The notes beneath the pieces were generated by a model. It was not told where the DNA came from. It saw only the letters and a list, made by a program, of their open reading frames with translations, and searched no databases. Shown in pieces: positions 9,084 through 18,441 of a DNA stretch of 64,000 nt. This DNA is from CAYQQU01 sp964419545 (GTDB lineage Bacteria > Bacteroidota > Bacteroidia > Chitinophagales > Saprospiraceae), in assembly GCA_964419545.1 (NCBI GenBank), contig CAYQQU010000005.1, forward strand, positions 62,001 through 126,000. The letters run 5' to 3'. How positions within the stretch are numbered: the stretch's first letter is position 1; each line of letters starts with the position of its first letter. Position numbers and translations under genes: made by a program.

Positions 9084-9124
9084 GGTTCTTAATTGTTTAC
9101 TCCTCGGTGCGAGTTTTTGAGCGG

Positions 9125-10465
9125 TTATTTTTTTCCCGCGGATTCATACTCTTTTATTAATCGTTCGACCGCCTGCCGAAACTGATCGCCGCGATCCTCG
9201 TAGTTGCGGAACAGATCGAAACTGGCGCAGGCCGGCGACAAGAGCACCGTATCGCCCGGCTCGGCCAGGCGACGGGCGATGCGCACGGCGCTTTCGGCGG
9301 TATTCGTTTCTTCAATGACCGGCGTTGCCCTTCGGAATGCCTCGATGATCTTGCGGTTGTCTTTTCCCAGACAGACGATAGCTTTTACACAGCGCCGCAC
9401 CAGCGGCAGCAAGGGCTCGTATTCGTTGCCTTTATCCTGACCGCCGGCGATCCAGACGGTCGGTCCGCGCATGGCTTCCAGCGCGTAGAATACGGCGTCG
9501 ACATTGGTCGCTTTGCTGTCGTTGAGGAAAGTGACTCCGTCGACGACGCCTACGGGTTCCAGCCGGTGCGCTACGGGAACGATGGTCTCGAGCCCGCGTT
9601 GGATCGCATCGGGATCGGCGACGAGCAGCCGCGCGGTCCGGACGGCGAATAGGGCGTTGAGCGCATTGTGCCGGCCCCGCAGTGCAGTGTTCGCCAGCTC
9701 GTAGGTCTCTCCCGCTACCCGCAATTGCTGATCGACGATCATACTGCTGTCGATCGGCGCCCGGCGCGCGATCACCTCATGCTGCCGCAGGTAGCCGGTG
9801 ATCGCTTCGTTTTCCGCGTTGTACAAAAACCAGTCGTCGGGTTTTTGATTGCGGGTAATGCGAAACTTCGACGCCACGTAATTTTCCATCCGGTACGCGT
9901 AGCGATCCAGATGGTCGGGCGTGATGTTGAGCAACATAGCCAGCTGCGGCCGGAAGTCCCGGATGCCGTCCAGCTGAAAACTGCTCAGTTCCAGCACGTA
10001 GCAGCGGCGCCGCGGCCGGGTCAGCAGCCGGGCGAAACTGACGCCGATATTGCCGCCCACGCCTACATCCAGGCCTGCGGTATGCAGGAGGTGGTAGGTG
10101 AGGCGGGTGGTCGTCGTTTTCCCGTTCGTCCCCGTAATGCCCACGAGGAAAGCGTCGGTGTAACGCCCCGCGAATTCAATTTCGGAAATCACCGGAATGC
10201 CTTTGCTTTCCAGCTTCTGTATTAGGGGAACGCGGTCCGGTATGCCCGGGCTTTTGATGACCTCATCGGCCGAAAAGATGCGTTCCTCCGTATGCTGCCC
10301 CTCTTCGTAGGGAATATCGTTATCGATCAGTTCCTGCTTAAAAGCGGCGGCGATCGCGCCCCGGTCGGAGACGAAAACCTCGCAACCTTCGCGCCGGGCG
10401 AGCAGCGCCGCCCCTACGCCGCTTTCGCCTGCTCCCAGAATAACTATGCGTTGCCCTTTATTCAT
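9125..10465 (-). CDS. murD: UDP-N-acetylmuramoyl-L-alanine--D-glutamate ligase
   Basis: Adds D-glutamate to UDP-MurNAc-L-Ala. I place the start at the ATG at 10465 (MNKGQRIVILG), which gives 446 residues and lies 2 bp after the mraY stop. The open frame continues upstream to 10807, but that stretch is out-of-frame mraY sequence. Motifs are the N-terminal GAGESGVGAALLA, the P-loop GITGTNGKTTTT at 109-120, the LNITPDHLDRY signature and the C-terminal LLSPACASFDLFRNYEDRG typical of MurD. Confidence 0.95.
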   Translation of the reverse strand: MNKGQRIVILGAGESGVGAALLARREGCEVFVSDRGAIAAAFKQELIDNDIPYEEGQHTEERIFSADEVIKSPGIPDRVPLIQKLESKGIPVISEIEFAGRYTDAFLVGITGTNGKTTTTRLTYHLLHTAGLDVGVGGNIGVSFARLLTRPRRRCYVLELSSFQLDGIRDFRPQLAMLLNITPDHLDRYAYRMENYVASKFRITRNQKPDDWFLYNAENEAITGYLRQHEVIARRAPIDSSMIVDQQLRVAGETYELANTALRGRHNALNALFAVRTARLLVADPDAIQRGLETIVPVAHRLEPVGVVDGVTFLNDSKATNVDAVFYALEAMRGPTVWIAGGQDKGNEYEPLLPLVRRCVKAIVCLGKDNRKIIEAFRRATPVIEETNTAESAVRIARRLAEPGDTVLLSPACASFDLFRNYEDRGDQFRQAVERLIKEYESAGKK

Positions 10466-10467
10466 AC

Positions 10468-11730
10468 CTACCGGACCTTTAGCGTAATAACCGTCAGCAC
10501 TGCCAGCAGAATGGCGACGATCCAGAAGCGGGTGACGATCTTCACCTCGTGCATTCCCTTTTTCTGATAGTGATGATGCAGGGGGGACATGCGAAAAATG
10601 CGCCGGCCTTCCCCGTATTTTCTTTTGGTGTACTTGAAATACGACACCTGAATGATCACCGACAGGCTCTCGGCCAGAAAAATGCCGCAGAGTATCGGTA
10701 TGAGTAATTCTTTGCGCAGCACGATTCCCAGCGCGGCGATGATGCCGCCCAGGGTCAGGCTGCCGGTATCCCCCATAAAAACCTGCGCCGGATAGGCGTT
10801 GTACCACAGGAAGCCCACGCAGGCCCCGATGAAACAGGCGGAGAAGATCACCAGCTCGCCGGCGCCGGGCAGGTGCAGGATATTGAGGTAGTTCGCGGCG
10901 ATCGCATTACCCGACACATAAGCCATGATGCCCAGTGTGGCCCCGATGATCCCCGCTACCCCCGTCGCCAGGCCGTCCAGGCCGTCGGTCAGGTTGGAAG
11001 CATTGGAGACGGCGGTAACCACCAGGATGACCAGCGGCAAAAAGATGATCCATACCCAGCGGTGGGCGATCCGTCGATCCAGCGGCAACAGCCAGGCGTA
11101 ATCCAGCCGGTTGCCCTTCAGGAAGGGGACGTTGGTCAAATTGGTTTTGTAGTCGCCTTTGATCTCCCGGTTTTCGCCCGATCCCACGAGTATGCTATCC
11201 CCTACCATCATTTCGGAAACGCCGATCTCTTCGGCGCTGCTCAGGTTCATGCGCACCACGATATCGTTGCTCATCAGCATGGTCAGGCCGATCAACAGTC
11301 CCAGCCCTACCTGACCGAGTACTTTAAACCAGCCGTGCAGGCCTTTTTTATTCTTGCGAAACACCTTGATGTAATCGTCGATAAAGCCGATGATGCCCAT
11401 CCAGGTAGTGGCGAGGATCATCAGCAGGACGTAGATGTTTTCCAGGTCGGCCATCAGCAGGCAAGGCAGCAGGATCGCCATGATGATGATGACGCCGCCC
11501 ATGGTGGGGGTGCCCTGCTTTTGTTTTTGCCCTTCCAGGCCGAGGTCGCGCACCGTTTCTCCTACCTGCAGCCGGTGCAGGTAGCGAATGATGCGCCCGC
11601 CGAACACCATGGAAATCAGTAGCGAAAGGATCACCGCGATGCCGGCGCGGAAAGAGATGTACTGAAACAGGCCGGCGCCGGTAAAGTCGCCCAGGTTGGC
11701 AGTAATCCATTCAACTAATTTAATCAGCAT
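10468..11730 (-). CDS. mraY: Phospho-N-acetylmuramoyl-pentapeptide-transferase
   Basis: Makes lipid I by moving phospho-MurNAc-pentapeptide to undecaprenyl phosphate. The 420-residue polytopic protein has the aspartate pair and basic loop DDYIKVFRKNKKGLHG, the catalytic NLTDGLDGLATG motif near residue 250 and the C-terminal MSPLHHHYQKKG motif. It is longer than the usual 320-360 residues because of an insertion around residues 160-230, where a periplasmic loop is expected. Such an insertion is common in Bacteroidota as far as I recall. It sits between murE and murD. Confidence 0.96.
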   Translation of the reverse strand: MLIKLVEWITANLGDFTGAGLFQYISFRAGIAVILSLLISMVFGGRIIRYLHRLQVGETVRDLGLEGQKQKQGTPTMGGVIIIMAILLPCLLMADLENIYVLLMILATTWMGIIGFIDDYIKVFRKNKKGLHGWFKVLGQVGLGLLIGLTMLMSNDIVVRMNLSSAEEIGVSEMMVGDSILVGSGENREIKGDYKTNLTNVPFLKGNRLDYAWLLPLDRRIAHRWVWIIFLPLVILVVTAVSNASNLTDGLDGLATGVAGIIGATLGIMAYVSGNAIAANYLNILHLPGAGELVIFSACFIGACVGFLWYNAYPAQVFMGDTGSLTLGGIIAALGIVLRKELLIPILCGIFLAESLSVIIQVSYFKYTKRKYGEGRRIFRMSPLHHHYQKKGMHEVKIVTRFWIVAILLAVLTVITLKVR

Positions 11731-11757
11731 TGTTTTTCATTTTTGCCGGGCCCCGCC

Positions 11758-13221
11758 TCATCTTGCCAGAGCCGTTAATTCCTGCTTGAGTATGGCTTTA
11801 TCGTCGAAGGGGCGTCGTTCGCCTTGTATTTCCTGGTACTTTTCGTGGCCTTTGCCCGCAACCAGCACGATGTCGCCCGGCCTGGCCAGGCGGCAGGCCG
11901 TCCGGATGGCCTGCCGGCGGTCGACGATCGCAAGGACGCGGCCGGCCGCCTGGGGAGGAACGCCTTTTTCCATCTCAGCGATGATGGCCTCCGGCGGTTC
12001 GCTGCGGGGGTTGTCGGAAGTCAGCACTACTTCTTCGCCGTAAGTACAGGCTACTTTCGCCATCTCGGGTCGCTTGGCGCGATCGCGGTCGCCGCCGCAG
12101 CCGATGACGACGATGGTGCGCGCCCGGTCCGGCCGCACCTGTTGAATGGTTTTCAGCACCTTTTCGAGTGCGTCGGGCGTATGGGCGTAATCGACGAGTC
12201 CGACCACCTGGGCCTGGTCGAAAGCGACGAAATCGAAGCGCCCTTCCGCGGCCCGCAGATCGCTGAGGGCGGGCAGCACCTCTGCGCGGTCTTGCCCCAG
12301 GAGCAGGGCGGTTGCATAGACCGCCAACAGGTTGTACGCGTTAAAGTCGCCGATGAGGCGGCTGTAAAAATCCAGGCCGTCCAGATCGAGGTGCAGGCCG
12401 CTGACCGTATTTTCAACGATGCGGGCCCGGAAATCCGCCATGCGCTGCAGGCTGAACCGGTAAGGAGTGGCCGCGGTATTTTGCACCATGATATCCCCGC
12501 GCTTGTCGTCGCTGTTGACCAGTGCGAAGGCGCCGGCCGGCAGGCCATCGAAAAAACTTTTTTTCGCCTCGATGTAGGCCTGGAAAGTTTTGTGATAATC
12601 CAGGTGGTCGTGCGTGATATTGGTAAAAACGCCGCCGGCGAAGCGCAGGCCCGCGATGCGCCGCTGGTGGGCGGCGTGCGAACTCACTTCCATGAAGACG
12701 TAATCACATCCCGCATCGCACATTTCCGAGAGCAATGCATTGATGCCCAGTGCGTCGGGGGTGGTGTATTGCGCCGCTACCGATCGTTCGCCGATCTTGT
12801 TCTCGATGGTGGAAAGCAAGCCGGTTTTATATCCGAGGGCCGCGAAAAGCTGGTAAAGCAGCGTGGTCACGGTGGTCTTTCCGTTGGTGCCGGTAACGCC
12901 GACGAGCCGCAGGTCGTGCGACGGGCGTCCGTAGAAGTTGGAAGCCATCCGTCCGAGGGCTTCGGCGCTGCTGGATACCCGGAGCCAGGTGGGCCCGGGC
13001 GTCCGTTCTTCCGGCCATTTTTCGGCGACGATCACCGCGGCGCCGTTAGCTATCGCCTTGTCAATGAACTTATGTCCGTCTACCTGCGTACCGGGGATGG
13101 CGAAAAACACACTTTCGCCGATCACCTCCCGGGAATCGAAAGTCAGCGTACTGATCTCGCGATCGACCGGCCCGGCTATGGCCACTGGATGGACATGCTC
13201 CAGTATTTCGTTGAGGTTCAT
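11758..13221 (-). CDS. murE: UDP-MurNAc-L-Ala-D-Glu--2,6-diaminopimelate ligase
   Basis: Adds the third stem-peptide residue. The 487-residue product has the substrate-binding N-terminal domain (LTFDSREV), the P-loop GVTGTNGKTTVTT at 108-120 and the carbamylated-lysine region. It also has the specificity motif DNPR (TSDNPRSEPP), which marks meso-diaminopimelate rather than L-lysine enzymes. The organism therefore probably has a DAP-type wall. It lies 22 bp after ftsI and 27 bp before mraY. Confidence 0.96.
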   Translation of the reverse strand: MNLNEILEHVHPVAIAGPVDREISTLTFDSREVIGESVFFAIPGTQVDGHKFIDKAIANGAAVIVAEKWPEERTPGPTWLRVSSSAEALGRMASNFYGRPSHDLRLVGVTGTNGKTTVTTLLYQLFAALGYKTGLLSTIENKIGERSVAAQYTTPDALGINALLSEMCDAGCDYVFMEVSSHAAHQRRIAGLRFAGGVFTNITHDHLDYHKTFQAYIEAKKSFFDGLPAGAFALVNSDDKRGDIMVQNTAATPYRFSLQRMADFRARIVENTVSGLHLDLDGLDFYSRLIGDFNAYNLLAVYATALLLGQDRAEVLPALSDLRAAEGRFDFVAFDQAQVVGLVDYAHTPDALEKVLKTIQQVRPDRARTIVVIGCGGDRDRAKRPEMAKVACTYGEEVVLTSDNPRSEPPEAIIAEMEKGVPPQAAGRVLAIVDRRQAIRTACRLARPGDIVLVAGKGHEKYQEIQGERRPFDDKAILKQELTALAR

Positions 13222-13243
13222 TCGTTCTGTATTTTCCGGCTGC

Positions 13244-15397
13244 TCAGCCGAGCGTCAGCCGGATCGTCTGGCCGCGGATACGCGTCCCGGCCTTTATCGA
13301 TTGTAGTTTTACTTTTCCAACCCCGGTCACTTCCACTTTCAGGCCGCGGTTTTCCAGGATGTACAGGGCGTCGCGGAGGCCCAGCCCGATGACGCTGGGC
13401 ACCTGGCTTTCGGGGAAAGTCCGGGGCTGCAGCAGCAGGCTGTCGGAAGAAGCGATCAGTACCGCCATGTCGGTCCCGGGATTACCGTAATGGGGCAGCC
13501 CGAGGTATTGCATCACCCTTTTGATATCGTCGCGCGCGCCCAGGTCGTAAGTCGGCAGCTCCCGTTCGGTGAGCAAAGGCTTCACCCTGCGGTTGAGCGG
13601 CTCGTGCAGGGCCACTTTGGCGGCGAAGCACTTATCGGCGATCTCGCGGAATACCGGTCCGGCCACGTCGCCGCCGTAGATGCCGTGCCGCTCGGGATCG
13701 CGGATGACGACGATGCAGGAATACACCGGATTTTCGGCCGGAAAATACCCCACGAAAGAAGCCTGGTAACCGCCGATGCGCTGGCCGGAGGCCAGCCGCT
13801 TGTAGTTGATCTGCGCGGTGCCGGTCTTGCCGGCGAAGGCGTACGCCTCGGTATTCAATTTCTCCGCAGTGCCCCGCATCACTACGCCGCGCAGCAATTC
13901 CCGGGCTGCGGCGATGGTCTCTTTTGAGGCGATGCGCCGCTTGACGACGGTAGGCCGGAAGGTCTCGATGGTCTCCCCGTAGCGCTGGATAGCCGATACC
14001 AGGTAGGGTTTCATCATCGTGCCGTTGTTGGCCACGGCATTGTAGAAACTGAGCAGTTGCAGCGGCGTCAGTTTTACTTCGTAGCCGGTTGACATCCAGG
14101 GGAGGGTAATGCCGCTCCACTGATATTCTTCGCTATACGCCTCCTTGATGTAGGGGTTGGCTTCACCGTCGATTTCGATGCCCGTCGGCAGGTGCAGGTT
14201 GAAATCTTTGAGCCGTTTTATGAAGCGGGCGGCCCCTTCTTCGCCGTTGCCCTGGTTGCGTTCGCCGTAGAAGTGGTTGACCATTTTCGCCATCCCTACG
14301 TTGGAGGAAATTTCAAACGCCCGGCGCACGGTTGCGCTGTCGAGTTCGTAGCTGTAGGGGGATGCGTCGACCATGGTTTCGCCGTAGAACTCGGTTTCGC
14401 CGAATTCTACGGAGATGGAATCTTCCAGCTCGACGAAGTCATCTTCGAGCAGGGCCATGATAGAAGCCAGCTTAAAGGTGGAGCCCGGCTCCGTGGCCGA
14501 GCCTACCGCGTGGTTGTAGGTTTCCCACCAGCCGTTTTCGGTGCGGCCCAGGTTGGCGATGGCGCGGATGGCGCCGGTGCGTACTTCCATGAGGACGGCC
14601 GCGCCCCATTCGGCGTCGTGGTAGTTGACGGCGCGTTGCAGGGCGCCCTCCACGATGTCCTGCAGGTTGACGTCGATCGTCGTCTGGATATCGTCGCCGC
14701 TTTGCGGCTCAACGGTCAGCAGGTCGTTGACCGGCATCCACATATCTTGATTTTTATCGACGCGCACCATGAGTTCGCTGCCCGGATAGCCGCCGAGCAC
14801 CTCGTCGAAATACCCTTCGAGCCCTACCGGTTTGGCCCCTTCGCGCACGTAGCCGATGGTGCGCTGGGCCAGCAGCCCGAAGGGCCGTTTGCGTTCGCTG
14901 TTTTTACGGGCGATGAAGCCGCCGCGCATCTGTCCCAGGTTGAATAAGGGGAATTGTTCTATTTTTTTCTTTTCGGCATACGACACCTTTTTCTTGATGA
15001 GCAGGTAGCGGTCGCCGGCTTCGCGCCGCTCCAGCAGGTAATCGCGGAAGCCGCCGGGGGTATACGTTTGGTCGACCTGCGTAGCGATGCACTGCGCCAG
15101 CGTGTCGAGGTTTTCCATAAAATCCTCTTCCGACATGCCGGTCGAGTTGGGGTCCATATAAAGGTCGAAATACGGAATGGAGGTCGCCAGCAGGCTGCCG
15201 TCAGAAGCCAGGATGCTTCCGCGTTCCGCTTCCACGGGGCGCAGTTCCATGTAGAGGTCCTTGCCGAAGGCCCGCCAGCGGTCGCCTTCGACCACGGCGA
15301 TCTTTATCGTTTTGTACAGCAGAACGCAGGCCACCGGCACGATGATGCCGAAGAGCAAAAAGTAGACCCGGTAGAGTACCTCGTTCTTGAAATTCAT
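13244..15397 (-). CDS. ftsI: Septal class B penicillin-binding protein (FtsI/PBP3) with one PASTA domain
   Basis: Peptidoglycan transpeptidase of the divisome. The 717-residue product has one N-terminal membrane helix (residues 8-28), a PBP dimerisation domain and the transpeptidase domain. That domain carries the active-site STFK near residue 300, SSN (EISSNVGMAKM) and KTGTAQ. The last 65 residues (QVPSVIGLGLRDAL and on) form a single PASTA domain. The start overlaps the stop of the ftsL-like gene by 4 bp. Confidence 0.95.
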   Translation of the reverse strand: MNFKNEVLYRVYFLLFGIIVPVACVLLYKTIKIAVVEGDRWRAFGKDLYMELRPVEAERGSILASDGSLLATSIPYFDLYMDPNSTGMSEEDFMENLDTLAQCIATQVDQTYTPGGFRDYLLERREAGDRYLLIKKKVSYAEKKKIEQFPLFNLGQMRGGFIARKNSERKRPFGLLAQRTIGYVREGAKPVGLEGYFDEVLGGYPGSELMVRVDKNQDMWMPVNDLLTVEPQSGDDIQTTIDVNLQDIVEGALQRAVNYHDAEWGAAVLMEVRTGAIRAIANLGRTENGWWETYNHAVGSATEPGSTFKLASIMALLEDDFVELEDSISVEFGETEFYGETMVDASPYSYELDSATVRRAFEISSNVGMAKMVNHFYGERNQGNGEEGAARFIKRLKDFNLHLPTGIEIDGEANPYIKEAYSEEYQWSGITLPWMSTGYEVKLTPLQLLSFYNAVANNGTMMKPYLVSAIQRYGETIETFRPTVVKRRIASKETIAAARELLRGVVMRGTAEKLNTEAYAFAGKTGTAQINYKRLASGQRIGGYQASFVGYFPAENPVYSCIVVIRDPERHGIYGGDVAGPVFREIADKCFAAKVALHEPLNRRVKPLLTERELPTYDLGARDDIKRVMQYLGLPHYGNPGTDMAVLIASSDSLLLQPRTFPESQVPSVIGLGLRDALYILENRGLKVEVTGVGKVKLQSIKAGTRIRGQTIRLTLG

Positions 15398-15711
15398 TCG
15401 GTAACGACTATTTTTTTGATTCTACCCGTTTGAGGGCGTAAACCGTCTTCCCGTACGCGCTCGACCACTTCCGACTGTTGGCTGTTATACATATTTTCGG
15501 CTTCCAGGGAGCGGTAATACCAGCGCAACTCCTTCAGTTCCTGTTGTAATTCTTGAATTTCCCGAACATTACGCTCAGCGAGGTGGGCATTGGCGATGTA
15601 AATAAAGGCCAGAAAGCCGATAAACATCACGAAGGTGAGATTTTTCAGGACGATATCAGACGTCCAGAAGCTAAGCTCGAGTAAGCTGCCTAATCCTTTG
15701 CGCTTTGCCAT
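15394..15711 (-). CDS. ftsL: FtsL-like small bitopic division protein
   Basis: A 105-residue protein with a basic N-terminus, one membrane helix at about residues 25-42 (LTFVMFIGFLAFIYIANA) and a following coiled-coil segment rich in Glu, Gln and Leu (EIQELQQELKELRWYYRSLE). This is the size and topology of FtsL. Sequence identity to known FtsL is low, so the call rests on topology and on its place between rsmH and ftsI, the fixed location of ftsL in dcw clusters. It overlaps ftsI by 4 bp and follows rsmH by 34 bp. Confidence 0.8.
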   Translation of the reverse strand: MAKRKGLGSLLELSFWTSDIVLKNLTFVMFIGFLAFIYIANAHLAERNVREIQELQQELKELRWYYRSLEAENMYNSQQSEVVERVREDGLRPQTGRIKKIVVTE

Positions 15712-15745
15712 AATGTAACCAAACTACCGGCCCGCGGGCCGCTTG

Positions 15746-16651
15746 TTATTGTTCGCCGGCGCGAATACCCACCCGGAGCTTTGCGCTGCGGGCCCGGGGA
15801 TTGCGTCGGATTTCGTCGTCCGCCGGCAGGATCGGTTTTTTAACGGCCAGCCGGAAAGGACGGTATATGTTTCCGTAGAAATCTTTTTCCACTTTTCCCT
15901 CAATATCGCCGGTCTTGAGGAAGTTTTTCACCATTCGGTCTTCGATGGAATGGTAGGCGATGACGACCAAGCGGCCGCCGGGTCGCAGCACCTCCAGGGT
16001 TTGCTGCAAAAAGTCGGCCAGCGCGCCCATTTCGTCGTTCACTTCGATGCGCAGCGCCTGAAATACCTGAGACAGGTACCGGTGGCGTTGCCCTTTGATC
16101 ACGGGTGTGATCACCCCCAACAGATCGCCGACGCTTTGAAAAAGCCGGAACTGCCGTTCTTCAACGATACGGGCGGCCAGCGTCCGGGCGTTGCGCACTT
16201 CTCCGTATTCCCCCAGGATGCGTTGCAAATCGGCGGGAGGATAGGTATTGACGATCTCCGCCGCAGTGAGCGCGGTATCCCGGCTCATGCGCATGTCGAG
16301 GGCGCTGTCGTAGCGGTAGGAAAACCCCCGCTCCGGCTGGTCGAGCTGGTGGGAAGAAACCCCCAGGTCGGCCAGTATCCCGTCGACCGCCGTCGCTCCG
16401 TGCAACCGCAAAAAGCGCCGGAGGAAACGAAAGTTGTGGTGCACAAAGGTAAAACGCGGATCTTCAATGGCGTTTTGCCTGGCGTCCTCATCCTGGTCAA
16501 AACCGATCAGACGACCTTTGTCGCCCAGTGCTTTCAATATCTTGCGCGCGTGCCCGCCACCGCCGAAAGTGGCGTCGACGTAGACGCCGTCGGGCTGTAT
16601 CGCCAGGGCCTGCATGCTCTCCCCGGCCATCACCGGTTCGTGATACGCCAT
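15746..16651 (-). CDS. rsmH: 16S rRNA (cytosine(1402)-N4)-methyltransferase
   Basis: SAM-dependent methyltransferase (formerly MraW) acting on C1402 in the ribosomal P site. The 301-residue product starts with YHEPVMAGESMQAL, has the SAM-binding motif VDATFGGGGHARKIL near 25-39, the insertion domain, and the late motif LRPGGRLVVIAYHSIEDR and its basic tail. The start overlaps the mraZ stop by one base (TAATG), the usual coupling in dcw operons. Confidence 0.96.
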   Translation of the reverse strand: MAYHEPVMAGESMQALAIQPDGVYVDATFGGGGHARKILKALGDKGRLIGFDQDEDARQNAIEDPRFTFVHHNFRFLRRFLRLHGATAVDGILADLGVSSHQLDQPERGFSYRYDSALDMRMSRDTALTAAEIVNTYPPADLQRILGEYGEVRNARTLAARIVEERQFRLFQSVGDLLGVITPVIKGQRHRYLSQVFQALRIEVNDEMGALADFLQQTLEVLRPGGRLVVIAYHSIEDRMVKNFLKTGDIEGKVEKDFYGNIYRPFRLAVKKPILPADDEIRRNPRARSAKLRVGIRAGEQ

Positions 16652-17127
16652 TACTCATCAGGGTTATCCGCTTGGCCGGCCCGCCCCAGCACGTCTTCCG
16701 CCAGATCCGAAAAGTCGTCCGGCTCCTCGTCCAGCATGGATTCGTACTGGTCTTTGGCCCACACTTCAATGCGATCGTTGTACGCCGACAAGATAACGTC
16801 TTTATCGATACCGGCATATTCTAACAATCGTTTGGTGATCAGAATGCGGTCGGCGCTGTCCATTTCCACTTTGTGCGCGCCACGGTAAAAATAGCGGACG
16901 AAGTTGCGGTTCTTTTTGTTGTAGAGATTCAACTGATTGATCTCGTTGGTGATCCGCTCCCATACCGGCTCCGGATAGATCATCAAACACTTTTCAAAGC
17001 CCCGGTTGATCACAAAATTCAATTCCTTGTTCTCCCCCAGCTGGCTGATCAAGCCACTCGGCATGCGCATCCGACCTTTCGCGTCGATTTTGCATTCGTA
17101 TTCACCTAAGAGCTGCTTGATTTCCAC
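16651..17127 (-). CDS. mraZ: Transcriptional regulator MraZ
   Basis: Ring-forming DNA-binding protein that in studied bacteria represses the dcw operon from its own promoter. The 158-residue product begins at a GTG (MEIKQLLGEYECKIDAKGRM) and has two SpoVT/AbrB-like domains, the second with FYRGAHKVEMDSADRILI. The C-terminal 30 residues are an acidic extension beyond the normal 140-150. It is the first gene of the operon. Immediately upstream are a TACATTTG promoter element and three GTG boxes spaced 10 bp apart, consistent with autoregulation. Confidence 0.95.
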   Translation of the reverse strand: MEIKQLLGEYECKIDAKGRMRMPSGLISQLGENKELNFVINRGFEKCLMIYPEPVWERITNEINQLNLYNKKNRNFVRYFYRGAHKVEMDSADRILITKRLLEYAGIDKDVILSAYNDRIEVWAKDQYESMLDEEPDDFSDLAEDVLGRAGQADNPDE

Positions 17128-17148
17128 GAACTTTTACTTTATGCCATT

Positions 17149-17156
17149 CAAATGTA
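17149..17156 (-). promoter_or_regulatory. Promoter -7 element of the dcw operon
   Basis: On the minus strand TACATTTG matches the Bacteroidota TAnnTTTG element, 22 bp before the mraZ GTG. The -33 position is occupied by TGG rather than TTG and lies inside the GTG-box array, so activator or repressor binding should overlap polymerase contact. Confidence 0.55.
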
Positions 17157-17165
17157 GCAACTTTT

Positions 17166-17190
17166 CACACACTTTACCACTTTTTCCCAC
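17166..17190 (-). promoter_or_regulatory. Probable MraZ operator: three GTG boxes at 10-bp spacing
   Basis: Reading the minus strand, GTGGG starts at 17190, GTGGT at 17180 and GTGTG at 17170, exactly 10 bp apart, with A-rich spacers. MraZ is known to bind short direct repeats with one-helical-turn spacing upstream of its own gene. The array overlaps the -33 region of the mraZ promoter. A second, plus-oriented set (GTGGT at 17413, GTGGG at 17423) lies on the far side of the 311-bp intergenic region. Confidence 0.6.
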
Positions 17191-17438
17191 CCTTTTTGCA
17201 ATTTTTTTTCGCTTTTCCGCCTCATTATCAGCAAAAAAGACAATTTTTAATCAAAAAAGTGAAATAAAATCCTCAAATAAGCGCCATTTCTTCATTACTT
17301 TTTCAGCTTTTTCCCACTTGCGCGGAAAAAACAGCGCCCCATATCGACACAAATCGACACGGAGCGCCACCGGCTCACCCCAACTGGTAGAGCCGAAAAA
17401 ACAAAGTTATTGGTGGTAAAAAGTGGGAAAGGGGGTGG

Positions 17439-18188
17439 CTACCGGGATTCCAGCTGCTGCTGTGCGTAGCTGGAGAAGAAGCTCCGGAAGCGCATCTGGA
17501 GCACGCCGAGGACAGCTTCTTTTACGATGCCTTTCGACATTTTGGAAGCTCCTTCGATGCGGTCGGTAAAAGTGATGGGAATTTCGACGATCCTGAACCC
17601 CAGCAGATGCGTAGCGAATTTCATTTCGATCTGGAACGCGTACCCCACGAAGCGGATCTTATCCAGGTCGATGGTTTCAAGCACGCGCCGGCGGTAACAG
17701 ACGAAGCCCGCGGTGGGATCGTGCACCGGCATCAGAGTAATGAAACGGACGTAGAGGGAAGCCCCGAAAGAAAGCAGGATGCGATCGAAAGGCCAGTTTT
17801 CCAGTTTGCCGCCACGAACGTAGCGCGACCCGACCGACATATCCGCGCCCTCTTTCACGCAGGCGTCGTACAACCGCAGGAGGTCGTGAGGGTTATGAGA
17901 AAAATCGGCGTCCATTTCAAAGAAAAACTCGTAGCTGCGCTGCAACCCCCATTTGAACCCGGTGATATAAGCCGTGCCGAGCCCCAGCTTGCCCGAACGT
18001 TCGATCAGGAACAGGCGGTCGGGGAAACGGGCCTGTTGTTCTTTAACCAGCTGCGCCGTACCGTCGGGCGAGCCGTCGTCGACGACGAGAATGTGAAACG
18101 GCCGATCCAGCGAGAAGACCGTCTCGATGATGCGTACGATATTCTCGCGCTCGTTATACGTTGGAATGATCACTAAGCTGTCTGCCAA
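17439..18188 (-). CDS. Polyprenol-phosphate mannosyltransferase-like GT2 glycosyltransferase
   Basis: Family 2 glycosyltransferase of the dolichol-phosphate mannose synthase type, which charges a polyprenyl phosphate with a sugar at the cytoplasmic membrane. The 249-residue product has IIPTYNERENI at the start, VVDDGSPDGT near 36-45, the DxD-containing MDADFSHNP near 93 and the family motif GSRYVRGG. There is no C-terminal membrane domain, as in bacterial single-domain DPM1 homologues. It is convergent with nothing and reads towards mraZ across a 311-bp gap. The sugar is not identifiable from sequence. Confidence 0.85.
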   Translation of the reverse strand: MADSLVIIPTYNERENIVRIIETVFSLDRPFHILVVDDGSPDGTAQLVKEQQARFPDRLFLIERSGKLGLGTAYITGFKWGLQRSYEFFFEMDADFSHNPHDLLRLYDACVKEGADMSVGSRYVRGGKLENWPFDRILLSFGASLYVRFITLMPVHDPTAGFVCYRRRVLETIDLDKIRFVGYAFQIEMKFATHLLGFRIVEIPITFTDRIEGASKMSKGIVKEAVLGVLQMRFRSFFSSYAQQQLESR

Positions 18189-18286
18189 AGCTCAAGTTCT
18201 AATTGGGTAAATTCTATTATCAGTCGCCTTCAAAAGCTGCCGGCTTCCGTTGATAAAAAAGAGCCCCAAAGATAATTTTTTTCCTT

Positions 18287-18310
18287 TATACCGGTAAAAT
18301 CAACGGTATA
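18287..18310. promoter_or_regulatory. Inverted repeat TATACCG-N10-CGGTATA
   Basis: Perfect 7-bp inverted repeat with a 10-bp spacer in the region between the divergent glycosyltransferase and outer-membrane protein genes. Size and position fit a dimeric regulator site, but no candidate regulator is adjacent. Confidence 0.3.
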
Positions 18311-18441
18311 CGGGCCAACTAATGCGTTTGAAAAAACAACGACAGTTTGGAGAAATGGATTAATATAATTTGTCCTCCGGTTTCCGAAATTACCGTTTTC
18401 GGCCATTTTTACCTCATAAAACGCCTTTTCCGGCCATTTTT

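Noticed and set aside
10466..10807. 114-residue N-terminal extension of murD
   Set aside because: The extension overlaps the mraY coding end in another frame and has no Mur motif. The ATG at 10465 gives the normal N-terminus.
18361..18371. Promoter element before the outer-membrane protein gene at 18442
   Set aside because: ATAATTTG and TAATTTG are each one position off the TAnnTTTG pattern and no TTG lies at the right distance, so I did not annotate it.
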